DNA of 64,000 nucleotides from NCBI RefSeq assembly GCF_030812675.1, contig NZ_JAUSTE010000001.1:496001-560000 (forward strand), written 5' to 3'. The notes beneath the pieces were generated by a model. That model was not told the DNA's origin. It saw only the letters and a program-made list of their open reading frames with translations, and did no database searches. Position 1 is the stretch's first letter. Each line of letters starts with the position of its first letter. Source of the stretch: Sinomonas atrocyanea. Lineage in GTDB: Bacteria > Actinomycetota > Actinomycetes > Actinomycetales > Micrococcaceae. The translations under genes were made by a program, and so were the position numbers. Positions 16,676-24,511 of this stretch are shown here, piece after piece.

Positions 16676-17572
16676 TCAGGCCCCCTGCGGCGCCCGCACG
16701 GTGAGCGCGCCCTGGTCGACGCGGGCGGTGAAGACCGTGCCCTGGCCGAGGTGGTCGCCGTCGAGCTGGATGTCATGCGCGTGGGCGCTGGTGAGCCGGA
16801 CGCGCTTTCCTTCGAAGTGCCCGAGGTCCGGAGGCGAGTGGCGGCGGAACCGGCTCAGCAGCGCGCCCACCACCCTGAACCAGCCGCGGAAGCCGCTGGG
16901 CGCCACGGCGAGGACGTTGAGGATGCCGTCGTCCACCTTGGCCCCGGGGAAGACCTCGACGTTGCCCTGGATCCGGCCGCAGTTGCCGATCATGACCCCC
17001 CGCTGGCGCCGCTCCATGGCGAGGCGGCCGTCCACGTCGACCCGGATGCGGTGGGACTCCCCCACGATGTTCTGCGCGGCGGAGACCACGTAGGCGAACC
17101 AGCCGGCCTTGGCCTTGAGGTCGTCGTCGGTGTTGGCCATGACGGTGGCGTCGAGGCCCAGGCCGGCCATGACCACGAAGGCGAGCTCGTCACCGTCGTC
17201 CATCCGGGCCCAGGCCACGTCGATGCGCCGCTCCGCCCCGCCCATGGCGGTGTCCAGCGCCGCCTCGGGATCGTCGATGGGCAGCGCGAGGTTGCGGGCC
17301 AGGAGGTTGCCGGTGCCCAGCGGCACCACCCCGAGCGGGGTGCCCGTGCCGGCGAGCGCCCCGGCGGCGGCGCGCACGGTGCCGTCCCCGCCGGCCACCA
17401 CCACGAGCTCGGCGCCCTTCTCGAGGGCCTCGCGCGCCATGCCGGCGCCCGGGTCCTCCACGGTGGTCTCGAGCACGAGCGGTTCCGCTCCCCGCCCGGC
17501 GCAGCGGGCACGGAAGGATTCCACGACCGCCTCCGCGCCCTGCTTGACGGGATTCACGATCAGCGCCTCCAC
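16676..17572 (-). CDS. Diacylglycerol kinase family lipid kinase
   Basis: The 298-residue protein has the DAGK catalytic domain with GGDGTV at 61-66 and GVVPLGTGNLLARNL (nucleotide and substrate loops), then the YegS/LCB5-like C-terminal sandwich with GLGLDATVM and DGILNVLAVAP. Family members phosphorylate diacylglycerol, sphingoid bases or related lipids; the substrate cannot be told from sequence. The start GTG 17572 follows GAGGGGG. It is convergent with the small membrane gene and divergent from the GlsB/YeaQ gene. Confidence 0.9.
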   Translation of the reverse strand: MEALIVNPVKQGAEAVVESFRARCAGRGAEPLVLETTVEDPGAGMAREALEKGAELVVVAGGDGTVRAAAGALAGTGTPLGVVPLGTGNLLARNLALPIDDPEAALDTAMGGAERRIDVAWARMDDGDELAFVVMAGLGLDATVMANTDDDLKAKAGWFAYVVSAAQNIVGESHRIRVDVDGRLAMERRQRGVMIGNCGRIQGNVEVFPGAKVDDGILNVLAVAPSGFRGWFRVVGALLSRFRRHSPPDLGHFEGKRVRLTSAHAHDIQLDGDHLGQGTVFTARVDQGALTVRAPQGA

Positions 17573-17610
17573 GGGGCCCCCTCATCCTCTACGTTGCCTG
17601 AGGGCCAACG

Positions 17611-17632
17611 TTACCGAACCGTTCCTCGGTAA
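17611..17632. promoter_or_regulatory. Inverted repeat TTACCGA-N8-TCGGTAA in a divergent promoter region
   Basis: Perfect 7-bp arms at 17611-17617 and 17626-17632 surround a smaller inverted pair (GAAC-C-GTTC). It lies 39 bp upstream of the lipid kinase start and 124 bp before the GlsB-like gene, so it could be an operator for either. The regulator is unknown. Confidence 0.4.
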
Positions 17633-17645
17633 AGATGCGGCAACG

Positions 17646-17683
17646 GCACGCCCGCGCGCCGTGACCCCGCGCGGCGGGCGTGC
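17646..17683. other. GC-rich hairpin in the leader of the GlsB/YeaQ gene
   Basis: GCACGCCCGC (17646-17655) pairs with GCGGGCGTGC (17674-17683), with an 18-nt GC-rich loop. It lies 72 bp upstream of the next start codon and could be a leader structure or block transcription from upstream. Confidence 0.4.
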
Positions 17684-17755
17684 TACTACAGAGGCAGCTT
17701 GGCTTCCACCGCAAGCGAAGAAATCGAACATGGTCGCACCACACAAGGAGTTGAC

Positions 17756-18019
17756 ATGGGATTTTTCGGGTTCCTCATCCTCGGACTCATCGCTGGGGCC
17801 ATCGCCAAGGCCATCCTTCCGGGCAAGCAGGGCGGCGGGTGGCTCATCACCCTCGTCCTCGGCGTCGTGGGCGCCATCCTCGGCGGATGGATCGGCGGGC
17901 TGATCTTCGGCGGCAACACGCTCGGCAGCTTCTTCGAGATCCGCACGTGGGTGACCGCGATCGTCGGATCGCTCATCGTCCTGCTCATCTGGGGGGCGCT
18001 CGCCAAGCGCCGCGCGTGA
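17756..18019 (+). CDS. GlsB/YeaQ/YmgE family stress membrane protein
   Basis: An 87-residue protein made of three hydrophobic helices (about 3-20, 27-50 and 62-80) with the glycine-rich pattern LGLIAGAIAKAILPGKQGGG and GVVGAILGGWIGG that marks this transglycosylase-associated family. Such proteins are induced by envelope and general stress, but their molecular role is not established. AAGGAG six bases before ATG 17756 fixes the start. It is followed by an HtrA-type protease, which fits an envelope stress group. Confidence 0.92.
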   Translation: MGFFGFLILGLIAGAIAKAILPGKQGGGWLITLVLGVVGAILGGWIGGLIFGGNTLGSFFEIRTWVTAIVGSLIVLLIWGALAKRRA

Positions 18020-18223
18020 GGCCGGCGGCCCGCAGGAGGCCGCAGCGGGGGCGGGGCCGGACCAGTCCGGCTCCGCCCCTCGCGCGTTCCGCCCGGGTCC
18101 TGGGCCATTTCCTCGGCCACGTGCGCGGCTCGGTGGGGCGGCCGAATTCGTTGCGCTGGCGCAATAGTCGCTTTACGCTGGCTATTGGGGTGGAGGACCC
18201 CCCAGTCCCGAGGAGGAGCCAGC

Positions 18224-19312
18224 ATGAGGATTGCCCGAGGTCTCGTCCTTGCCGCAGCGGCCGCGGCCCTGGCCGGCTGCACGGGGCCGGGGGCCACGCC
18301 CTCGGGCACCGGCTCGGCATCCGCTCCCCCCTCGCCGTCGCCCGGAGCCTCGACCTCGACCGGTGCCGTCAGCGCCCAGGCTCCCTCGGGCGCCGGGCTG
18401 GGCGCCGTGCCCAACGTGGTGAAGGAGCTCGAGCCCTCGGTGGTCACGGTCCGCACCCCCATAGGGCTCGGGAGCGGGGTAGTCTACCACGGCGACGGCA
18501 CGCTCGTCACGGATGCGCACGTGGTCGAGGACCAGCAGAAGCACCCCTACAAGACCGTGCAGGTCCAGTTCGCGGACGGCTCCCAGGACCAGGCGAACGT
18601 GGTCGGGGTGGACGACGTCACCGACGTCGCCGTGCTCAAGGCCGGCCGCACCGGGCTCCCCGCGCCCAAGTACGCCGGCTCCGCGCCCGAGATCGGGTCC
18701 CTGACCGTGGTGATCGGCAGTCCCCTCGGACTCGACGAGACGGTCACGGCCGGCATCGTCTCCGGCCTCCACCGCAACATGCCCCCCAGCAAAGAGTCCC
18801 CCCACGGCGCGATCGACCTGCTCCAGACGGACGCTCCGATCTCCCCCGGGAACTCCGGGGGTGCCGTGGCAGATGCCAGCGGCGAAGTGATCGGGCTCTC
18901 GGAGGCGTACCTGCCGCCGAGCTCCGGGGCGGTGGCCATCGGCTTCGTCACTCCCGCCTCGACGGTGACCTCCGTCGCCGACCAGCTCCTGGCGAACGGC
19001 ACCGTCAAGCACGCGGCGCTGGGCGTCGTCCCCGAGGACATCACCGCACAGATCGCCCAGCGCTTCGGCCTCAGCTCCTCGGAGGGGGCACTCGTGGTCG
19101 ACGTGACCCCCCAGGGGCCGGCCGACCGGGCCGGCATGAAGCCGGGAGACATCATCACCGGGCTCGCCGGCACCAAGGTCACCAGCGTCACCGACCTGCT
19201 GGCGGCCCTGCGCCAGCAGGAGCCCGGCAAGACCGTCGAGGTGACGGTCCGGCGCGGCAGCACCGACCAGAAGCTCCAGGTCAGCCTCGGCGACCTGGCC
19301 CAGCAGCAGTGA
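18224..19312 (+). CDS. Secreted HtrA/DegP-type serine protease, lipoprotein
   Basis: The 362-residue protein starts with a lipoprotein signal (LAGC, Cys19) and a Pro/Ser/Thr-rich linker to about residue 55. The S1C trypsin-like domain follows with the triad His99 (TDAHVVE), Asp134 (DVTDVAVL) and Ser211 (SPGNSGGAV), and one PDZ domain at about 265-350 (VDVTPQGPADRAGMKPGDIITGL). Proteases of this family degrade or refold damaged envelope proteins. AGGAGGAG before ATG 18224 sets the start. The next gene, also a lipoprotein, starts 41 bp downstream and is probably in the same transcript. Confidence 0.93.
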   Translation: MRIARGLVLAAAAAALAGCTGPGATPSGTGSASAPPSPSPGASTSTGAVSAQAPSGAGLGAVPNVVKELEPSVVTVRTPIGLGSGVVYHGDGTLVTDAHVVEDQQKHPYKTVQVQFADGSQDQANVVGVDDVTDVAVLKAGRTGLPAPKYAGSAPEIGSLTVVIGSPLGLDETVTAGIVSGLHRNMPPSKESPHGAIDLLQTDAPISPGNSGGAVADASGEVIGLSEAYLPPSSGAVAIGFVTPASTVTSVADQLLANGTVKHAALGVVPEDITAQIAQRFGLSSSEGALVVDVTPQGPADRAGMKPGDIITGLAGTKVTSVTDLLAALRQQEPGKTVEVTVRRGSTDQKLQVSLGDLAQQQ

Positions 19313-19353
19313 CCTCCCGGGAGCAGCCCTCCCCCAGGCCGAGAAGAGGAACC

Positions 19354-20019
19354 ATGCACCACAGGCCCGCCCAGCCCGCCCTCCTTGCCCTCGCCGCGGC
19401 CGCCGCCGGGACGCTGGCCCTGACCGGATGCAGTGCCATCAATCCTCAGGAGACCAAGTCCATCGTGGCGGCGGTCCCCGGCGTCCGGGGAGAGATCGGC
19501 CCGCTCCGGGTCGAGGATCTGGTCATCGTCTCGGGAGGCGGCAGCGGATCGGGCACCCTGAGCCCCGACGCCCCCGGCCGTCTGGCGGGCACCATCTTCA
19601 ACGGCTCCACCTCCCCGGTGTCCGCCGAGTTCTCCACCTCCGCGTCCAGCACGGTCCGGGTCACGGTCCCCCGCAACGGGGAGGTGATGCTCGGTGCCGA
19701 CCAGGCACTGCCGCCGATCGAGCACACCGGCGGGATCCCGGGCGGGATGACCACGGTGACGATCAGCGCCGGGGGCTCGGCCCTGCAACTCAAGGTCCCG
19801 GTGGTGGACGGCACCCTCGCCCAGTACCGCACGCTCCTGCCCTCGCCGTCGGCCACGGGTAGCGCCACCCCGGGGCCGGCCTCCGGCCGCCCCACGGGGC
19901 CGGCCTCCCAGCCCTCCGGCTCGGCCACGCCCACCTCGACCGCGACGGCGTCCGATACCGGCAGGCCCTCGCCGTCCCTGGACATCACCCAGCCGGCCGT
20001 CAGCCCCTCGTCCCCCTAG
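19354..20019 (+). CDS. Hypothetical secreted lipoprotein
   Basis: A 221-residue protein with a signal peptide and lipobox LTGC (Cys26), a central region of about 120 residues that looks like a beta-sandwich (VEDLVIVSGGGSGSGTL, then FNGSTSPVSAEFST and VTVSAGG-like strands), and a Pro/Ser/Thr/Ala-rich tail from about residue 165. This layout is typical of actinobacterial DUF461-like or copper-chaperone-like lipoproteins, but the metal-binding Met/His motif is missing, so I do not name a family. AGAGGA lies before ATG 19354. It follows the HtrA-like protease closely. Confidence 0.75.
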   Translation: MHHRPAQPALLALAAAAAGTLALTGCSAINPQETKSIVAAVPGVRGEIGPLRVEDLVIVSGGGSGSGTLSPDAPGRLAGTIFNGSTSPVSAEFSTSASSTVRVTVPRNGEVMLGADQALPPIEHTGGIPGGMTTVTISAGGSALQLKVPVVDGTLAQYRTLLPSPSATGSATPGPASGRPTGPASQPSGSATPTSTATASDTGRPSPSLDITQPAVSPSSP

Positions 20020-20109
20020 GCCGGGGCGCCCGCACAGTCGCGCCCGCCCGGCGCCGCCTGCAGGACGCCGCCCGCTCGGCGCAACCCGCCCAGCGTCCCG
20101 CGGCGAGCC

Positions 20110-20427
20110 TCAGCCCCGCGCCGCCCTCCCCGGGCGCCCGGCGGACCTGAGGCTGTCCAGCTCGCGCCGCAGCCGCGCGTTCTCGTCCTCGAGCTCGAGC
20201 ACGAGCCGGATGCCCTCGATGGTGAGCCCCGCCTCGACGAGGCCCGCAATGCGGCCCAGCCGCTCGACGTCGTCCTCGCTGTACCGGCGCGTGCCGCCGT
20301 CCGTGCGGGAGGGCGTCAGGAGGCCCTTGCGCTCGTACAGGCGCAGGCTCGAGAGGGCCATGCCGGAGAGCTCGGCGGCCACCGAGATCGCGTAGACCCC
20401 CTCCGAGGGATGCCGCTCACGGGCCAT
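20110..20427 (-). CDS. HspR-like MerR-family regulator
   Basis: A 105-residue protein that is little more than a MerR winged helix (VYAISVAAELSGMALSSLRLYERKGLL, then TDGGTRRYSEDDVERL) and a C-terminal coiled segment (LVLELEDENARLRRELDSL). This is the build of HspR, the repressor of dnaK and clpB in actinobacteria, but the sequence ends earlier. It is divergent from an Hsp20 gene and separated from it by a region with palindromes, so it probably represses that gene and itself. The start ATG 20427 follows GGAAGGAA. Confidence 0.85.
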   Translation of the reverse strand: MARERHPSEGVYAISVAAELSGMALSSLRLYERKGLLTPSRTDGGTRRYSEDDVERLGRIAGLVEAGLTIEGIRLVLELEDENARLRRELDSLRSAGRPGRAARG

Positions 20428-20476
20428 CCGATTTCCTTCCGCCAAGGTCTTGATCTCTTCCTTGCCGAATACTATA

Positions 20477-20496
20477 TCTGTGTCTGTAGAGACAGA
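20477..20496. promoter_or_regulatory. Palindromic operator candidate between HspR-like and Hsp20 genes
   Basis: TCTGTGTCTGTAGAGACAGA has arms TCTGTGTCT and AGAGACAGA that agree in 8 of 9 positions. A second palindrome, GATCCA-TGG-TGGATC, follows at 20495-20509. Both lie in the 137-bp gap between divergent starts. They do not match the HAIR consensus (CTTGAGT-N7-ACTCAAG), so the regulator, if HspR-like, has a different site. Confidence 0.5.
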
Positions 20497-20564
20497 TCCA
20501 TGGTGGATCGTCCTACAGAGGAATTCTTTGGCAATCCGATATCGAACATCTGGAGGTGGCAGAG

Positions 20565-20987
20565 ATGCTGATGCGAACCGACCCCTTCCGTGAGCTCGAC
20601 CGTCTGACGGAGCAGGTCTTCGGTACCGCATCCCGGCCCACGACCATGCCGATGGAGGCGTGGCGCGAGGATAGCGAATTCGTGGTCGAGTTCGACCTGC
20701 CGGGCGTGGACCCGGAGACGATCGACGTGGACGTCGAGCGCAACGTCCTCGCCGTGCGGGCGGAGCGGAAGTCGCACCGGCCGGACGGCGCCGAGGCCGT
20801 CGCGGCGGAACGCCCCACGGGCATGTTCGGCCGCGAGCTGATCCTGGGCGATGCCCTCGACACCGGGAAGGTGACCGCGAGCTACGCCGACGGCGTGCTG
20901 ACGCTGCGCATCCCCGTGGCCGAGGAGGCGAAGCCGCGCAAGATCGAGGTCTCCACGACGTCGTCGAAGAGGGAGATCGCGGCCTGA
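20565..20987 (+). CDS. Hsp20/alpha-crystallin small heat shock protein
   Basis: The 140-residue protein has an N-terminal arm ([19 protein letters not shown]), an alpha-crystallin domain at about 35-130 with [21 protein letters not shown] and [16 protein letters not shown], and the C-terminal basic end PRKIEVS. Small heat shock proteins hold unfolding proteins for later refolding. ATG 20565 is preferred because GGAGG is eight bases upstream; the GTG at 20556 overlaps that site. A J-domain gene follows 67 bp downstream, so both probably respond to heat or stress through the divergent HspR-like regulator. Confidence 0.94.
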   Translation: MLMRTDPFRELDRLTEQVFGTASRPTTMPMEAWREDSEFVVEFDLPGVDPETIDVDVERNVLAVRAERKSHRPDGAEAVAAERPTGMFGRELILGDALDTGKVTASYADGVLTLRIPVAEEAKPRKIEVSTTSSKREIAA

Positions 20988-21054
20988 GGGACCGCCGGCC
21001 CCGGCCGGACCGCAGCCCGGCCGGGGCCCCGGCCTCCACCGTGCGGAGGCTGCC

Positions 21055-21465
21055 ATGCGCGCGAGGGACTTCTACGAGGTGCTCGGAGTGGACCGGACGG
21101 CGAGCCGGCAGGAGATCCGCGCGGCGTACCGGCGGCTCGTCCGCGCGCTGCACCCGGACGGCGGCGGCCAGGACGGAACGGCCCCGGACGGAACCGGCCC
21201 GCACGGCAACGGCCCCGCCCCGGACGGGCGCAGCGCCCTCTCCGATCCCGACCGCGAACGGCTCAAGGAGGTGATGGACGCGTACGCCGTGCTCGGCCGC
21301 GACGACCGCCGCGCCGCCTATGACGCCGCGCTGGCCCGTGCCGAGACCGTCCTGTGGGCGCAGCCGCCGCCGCGCCGCCCCGTGTGGCTCGCGCCGCGGA
21401 CGCCGATGGACGAGCCGCTGAGGGAGGAGGACCTGCTGTGGTTCCTCTTCCGGTGGTTCCGCTGA
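21055..21465 (+). CDS. J-domain protein
   Basis: A 136-residue protein with an N-terminal J domain: DFYEVLGVDRTASRQEIRAAYRRL, then the essential HPD at 33-35. A Gly/Asp-rich insertion (about 36-60) separates it from the last helix (MDAYAVLGRDDRRAAYD). The C-terminal 40 residues are Pro/Trp-rich and end in LLWFLFRWFR, without the zinc-finger and client domains of DnaJ. It can stimulate a DnaK but must pick its clients differently. It follows the Hsp20 gene and likely shares its transcript. Confidence 0.85.
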   Translation: MRARDFYEVLGVDRTASRQEIRAAYRRLVRALHPDGGGQDGTAPDGTGPHGNGPAPDGRSALSDPDRERLKEVMDAYAVLGRDDRRAAYDAALARAETVLWAQPPPRRPVWLAPRTPMDEPLREEDLLWFLFRWFR

Positions 21466-21512
21466 CCTGCCGAAGCGGAGCCCGTTGAACTGTTGCCCGT
21501 GAAGGAGGGGCC

Positions 21513-21914
21513 GTGAGCCCAGAGCACAGCGGCTGGCGCCGCTACGACACCACGCTGTTCCCCGTGTTCCACGAGAGGTTCGAGGAGAAGTGGGGCGAGG
21601 GGACGGCCCCGTTCCTGGACCCCAGCGTGTTCGAGAACGACCAGCCGCGGCCCCGCGCCCAGTGGATCAACGTGGACACGGGCGCGGCGGTCGCCGTCGT
21701 GCCCGTGTGGGAGGACGATCCGACGGCGCGCTCGTTCGCCGTGTTCTACCTCCCGCCGGCCGGGGGCATCTGGGTCCTGCGGCCGCCGGGCCTGTCGAGC
21801 TACATCGAGGCCGTGGGCAACGGCACCGCCACGAGCCAGGACGCCGCCGCCCTGCGGAACGACTCGTTCCACAAGGCGGTGGCGCACGCCGAGTCCTTCA
21901 TCTTCGGCACCTGA
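21513..21914 (+). CDS. Conserved hypothetical protein
   Basis: A 133-residue soluble protein with no signal peptide or membrane helix. It is rich in aromatic residues and short hydrophobic strands (AQWINVDTGAAVAVVPVW, then FAVFYLPPAGGIWVLRPPG). The start GTG 21513 follows GAAGGAGGGG. I do not recognise a family. Position after the Hsp20/J-domain pair, and convergent with a PRC-barrel stress gene, hints at a stress link only. Confidence 0.65.
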   Translation: MSPEHSGWRRYDTTLFPVFHERFEEKWGEGTAPFLDPSVFENDQPRPRAQWINVDTGAAVAVVPVWEDDPTARSFAVFYLPPAGGIWVLRPPGLSSYIEAVGNGTATSQDAAALRNDSFHKAVAHAESFIFGT

Positions 21915-21941
21915 TCGGCGCCGCCGGGGCCGGCGCGCGGC

Positions 21942-22538
21942 TCAGGCCCGGCGCTTGTCGTGGACCCCGGGGATGTCGCTGGTCTCCTTCGGCCCCTCGT
22001 TGCCCTGGCGTTCGGCCCCGGGGGCGCCCCGCCCCGCGGAGACCTCGCTGGCACCCTCGCTCGGCTCGTCGTCGACGCCCGCGAGGCCCGCGGATCCGCC
22101 GCCCGCGCCGTACGCCGAGCCGCCCTCGTCGAAGACAGAGCCGGTGTCCCCCTTGACGGGGTCCAGGTTCTCGTCCGCGGTCACGACCCTCCCGCCCTCG
22201 GAGCCCGCCCGGGGCTGGGAGCCCGCGACGCCGTAGTGCCGGTAGAGGCGGTCCTCCTCGCCGGGCTCGAGGTGGCCGTGCGGGTCGATCCGCGGCGCAT
22301 CCTTGACCTGGTCCTTGGTGGAGGCCACCACGAGGTCGTCGCCGCGCACGCTCGCCCCCTGCAGGGGGACGAGCGACTCCTTCAGGCCGAACAGGCCGGT
22401 CTTGACCGTGACCCACGTGCGGCTGTCCGTGTCGTCGTCGACGTACAGCTCGCCGATCCGCCCGATCTTCTCCCCGTCCTGCCCGAGCACGTCCCCGCTG
22501 CCGCGCTGGAGCCTCTCGAGCTCGTCGCGTGTGATCAT
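21942..22538 (-). CDS. PRC-barrel domain stress protein
   Basis: The 198-residue protein has an N-terminal PRC-barrel domain at about 12-85 (GDVLGQDGEKIGRIGELYVDD, then TWVTVKTGLFGLKESLVPL). The remainder is low-complexity, acidic and Gly/Ser-rich, ending in a basic DKRRA tail. Proteins of this kind (often grouped with DUF2382/YsnF stress proteins) are common in Micrococcaceae; the DUF2382 part is missing here. AGGAGGAA before ATG 22538 is a strong ribosome site. Role is inferred only. Confidence 0.85.
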   Translation of the reverse strand: MITRDELERLQRGSGDVLGQDGEKIGRIGELYVDDDTDSRTWVTVKTGLFGLKESLVPLQGASVRGDDLVVASTKDQVKDAPRIDPHGHLEPGEEDRLYRHYGVAGSQPRAGSEGGRVVTADENLDPVKGDTGSVFDEGGSAYGAGGGSAGLAGVDDEPSEGASEVSAGRGAPGAERQGNEGPKETSDIPGVHDKRRA

Positions 22539-22609
22539 GGCCGTTCCTCCTGAAAGGTCAGTGGACTGTGTGCACGGTCCTCACCCACTGGCGCCCCGGC
22601 GCAACGGGT

Positions 22610-24511
22610 TCAGGCGGAGAGGACGACGGCGGCGAGGCCCGGCAGGCGCACGGCGTCGCCGGAGCCGGTGCTCACCACGGCGCAGGCCGGGTCGGTGGCC
22701 ACGGCCGCGGCGCCGGCGAAGCCCTCGGGCAGCGGCACGTCGACCGGGCCCGGGCCGAAGCCGACGCACACGATGGCCCCGGGCCGGCGCCAGGTGATCC
22801 AGCGCGGGCCCCCGTCGCCGGAGCCGTCCTCGCCGGAGCCGTTCCGGCCGCCGGCGAGCACCTCGGTCTCGTCGAGCCGGCCGGACCACAGCCCGGGCAG
22901 CTCGGCGCGGACCTCGATGAGGCGCCGGTAGAGCGCGAGGAGGCGGGCGCCGTCGTGCGTCTCCGCCTCGGACCAGTCCAGCATGGACCGCTCCCGCGTC
23001 GCGGGGTCCTGCGGGTCCGGCACCTGGTCGGGGTCCCAGCCCATGCGCTCGAACTCGGAGAGCCGGCCCTTCGCGGTGGCCTCGGCGAGCTCCGGCTCGG
23101 GGTGGGAGGTGAAGAACTGCCACGGCGTGGTGGCGCCGTACTCCTGGCCCATGAAGAGCATGGGGGTGAAGGGTGTGGTCAGGGCGAGCACGGCCTCGAC
23201 GGCCTTCGCGTCCCAGCCGAGGGCGGCGGTGGGGCGGTCGCCCACGGCGCGGTTGCCCACCTGGTCGTGGTTCTGGGTGCAGACCACGAGCTGGGAGGGG
23301 TGCACGAGGTCGGGGTCGAGGGGCCTGCCGTGGTGCCTGCCGCGGAAGCTCGAGTAGCTCCCGTCGTGGTAGAAGCCGCCCAGGATCACCTTTGCGAGGG
23401 CGTCCGGGTCGGCGAAGTCCTCGTAGTAGCCGTCCGACTCGCCGGTGAGGGCCACGTGGAGGGCGTGGTGCACGTCGTCGTCCCACTGGCCGCCGAGGCC
23501 GTAGCCGCCGGCGCGGCGCGGGTTGACCAGGCGCGGGTCGTTGAGGTCCGACTCGGCCACCAGCACCTTCCGGCGCCCCGTCTCGCGGCCCACCTCCTCG
23601 GCCAGGTCCTCGAGCTCCTCGAGCAGGGTCAGGGCGCGGTGGTCCTGGAAGGCATGCACGGCGTCGAGCCGGAGCCCGTCCACGCGGTAGTCCTCGAGCC
23701 ACATGCGGGCATTGCCGAGGATGAACGCGCGGACCTCGTCCGAGCCGGGGCCGTCGAGGTTGACCGCGTCGCCCCAGCCGGTCGCCGCGCCGGAGAGCAT
23801 GTACGGGCCGAACTGGGGCAGGTAGTTGCCGCTGGGGCCGAGGTGGTTGTAGACCACGTCCTGGATCACGCCGATCCCGGCCGCGTGCGCGGCGTCGACG
23901 AAGCGCTGGTAGGCCTCGGGCCCGCCGTACTGCTCCTGGACGGCGTACCAGAGCACGCCGTCGTAGCCCCAGTTGTAGGGGCCGTTGAACGCGTTGACGG
24001 GCAGGGGCTCCACGAAGGCGACGCCGAGCTCGGCGAGGTAGGGCAGGCGGGCTGCGGCGGCGTCCAGCGTCCCCTCGGGGGTGAACGTGCCGAGGTGCAG
24101 CTCGTAGACCACGGAGCCGGCGAGCTCGCGGCCGGCCCACCCGTCGTCGCCCCACGCGTGGCGGGAGGGGTCGAAGCCGGCGGAGAGCTCGTGGACGCCG
24201 TCGGGCTGGCGGCGCGAGCGCGGGTCCGGGAACGGACCCTCGCCGTCCAGGACGTAGCCGTAGCGCTCCCCCGCGGCGAGCGCGGAGGCCACCCTCTCGG
24301 AGTCGGCGGACGACGGCGCCCACCACCCGCCGCCTGCGGCCTCCAGAGCCAGCCGCTCGCCGCCCAGGACCAGCTCGACCCGGGACGGGGTGGGGGCCCA
24401 GACGGACCCGGGGGCCGGCTGCGAACGCCGCATCAGGACATGCCGTAATGTCCCACTCTTTGCGGCATGTCCTGATGCGGCGTTGCCGGGGCCGGGGTCA
24501 GGGCGGTTCAT
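22610..24511 (-). CDS. treZ: Malto-oligosyltrehalose trehalohydrolase TreZ
   Basis: TreZ cuts trehalose from the maltooligosyltrehalose made by TreY. The GH13 protein has the usual N-terminal beta domain ([16 protein letters not shown]), the catalytic aspartate in [10 protein letters not shown], the acid in [10 protein letters not shown] and the third acidic residue in [10 protein letters not shown]. The start ATG 24511 overlaps the treY stop in ATGA and has GGAGGAGG before it. Residues up to about 26 come from the palindromic element at 24424-24484, inserted between this start and the conserved part; a second ATG inside the element (24433) has no ribosome site. The length of 633 is a little over the family norm because of this extension. 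Confidence 0.95.
   Translation of the reverse strand: MNRPDPGPGNAASGHAAKSGTLRHVLMRRSQPAPGSVWAPTPSRVELVLGGERLALEAAGGGWWAPSSADSERVASALAAGERYGYVLDGEGPFPDPRSRRQPDGVHELSAGFDPSRHAWGDDGWAGRELAGSVVYELHLGTFTPEGTLDAAAARLPYLAELGVAFVEPLPVNAFNGPYNWGYDGVLWYAVQEQYGGPEAYQRFVDAAHAAGIGVIQDVVYNHLGPSGNYLPQFGPYMLSGAATGWGDAVNLDGPGSDEVRAFILGNARMWLEDYRVDGLRLDAVHAFQDHRALTLLEELEDLAEEVGRETGRRKVLVAESDLNDPRLVNPRRAGGYGLGGQWDDDVHHALHVALTGESDGYYEDFADPDALAKVILGGFYHDGSYSSFRGRHHGRPLDPDLVHPSQLVVCTQNHDQVGNRAVGDRPTAALGWDAKAVEAVLALTTPFTPMLFMGQEYGATTPWQFFTSHPEPELAEATAKGRLSEFERMGWDPDQVPDPQDPATRERSMLDWSEAETHDGARLLALYRRLIEVRAELPGLWSGRLDETEVLAGGRNGSGEDGSGDGGPRWITWRRPGAIVCVGFGPGPVDVPLPEGFAGAAAVATDPACAVVSTGSGDAVRLPGLAAVVLSA
24424..24484. 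repeat. Palindromic repeat element, copy 3 (inside treZ)
   Basis: Perfect 22-bp arms (24424-24445 and 24463-24484) enclose a 17-nt loop, TAATGTCCCACTCTTTG. It lies wholly within the treZ reading frame near its start and keeps that frame open. The arms are identical to those of copies 1 and 2 over the shared CGCCGCATCAGGACATGCCG core. Confidence 0.95.
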
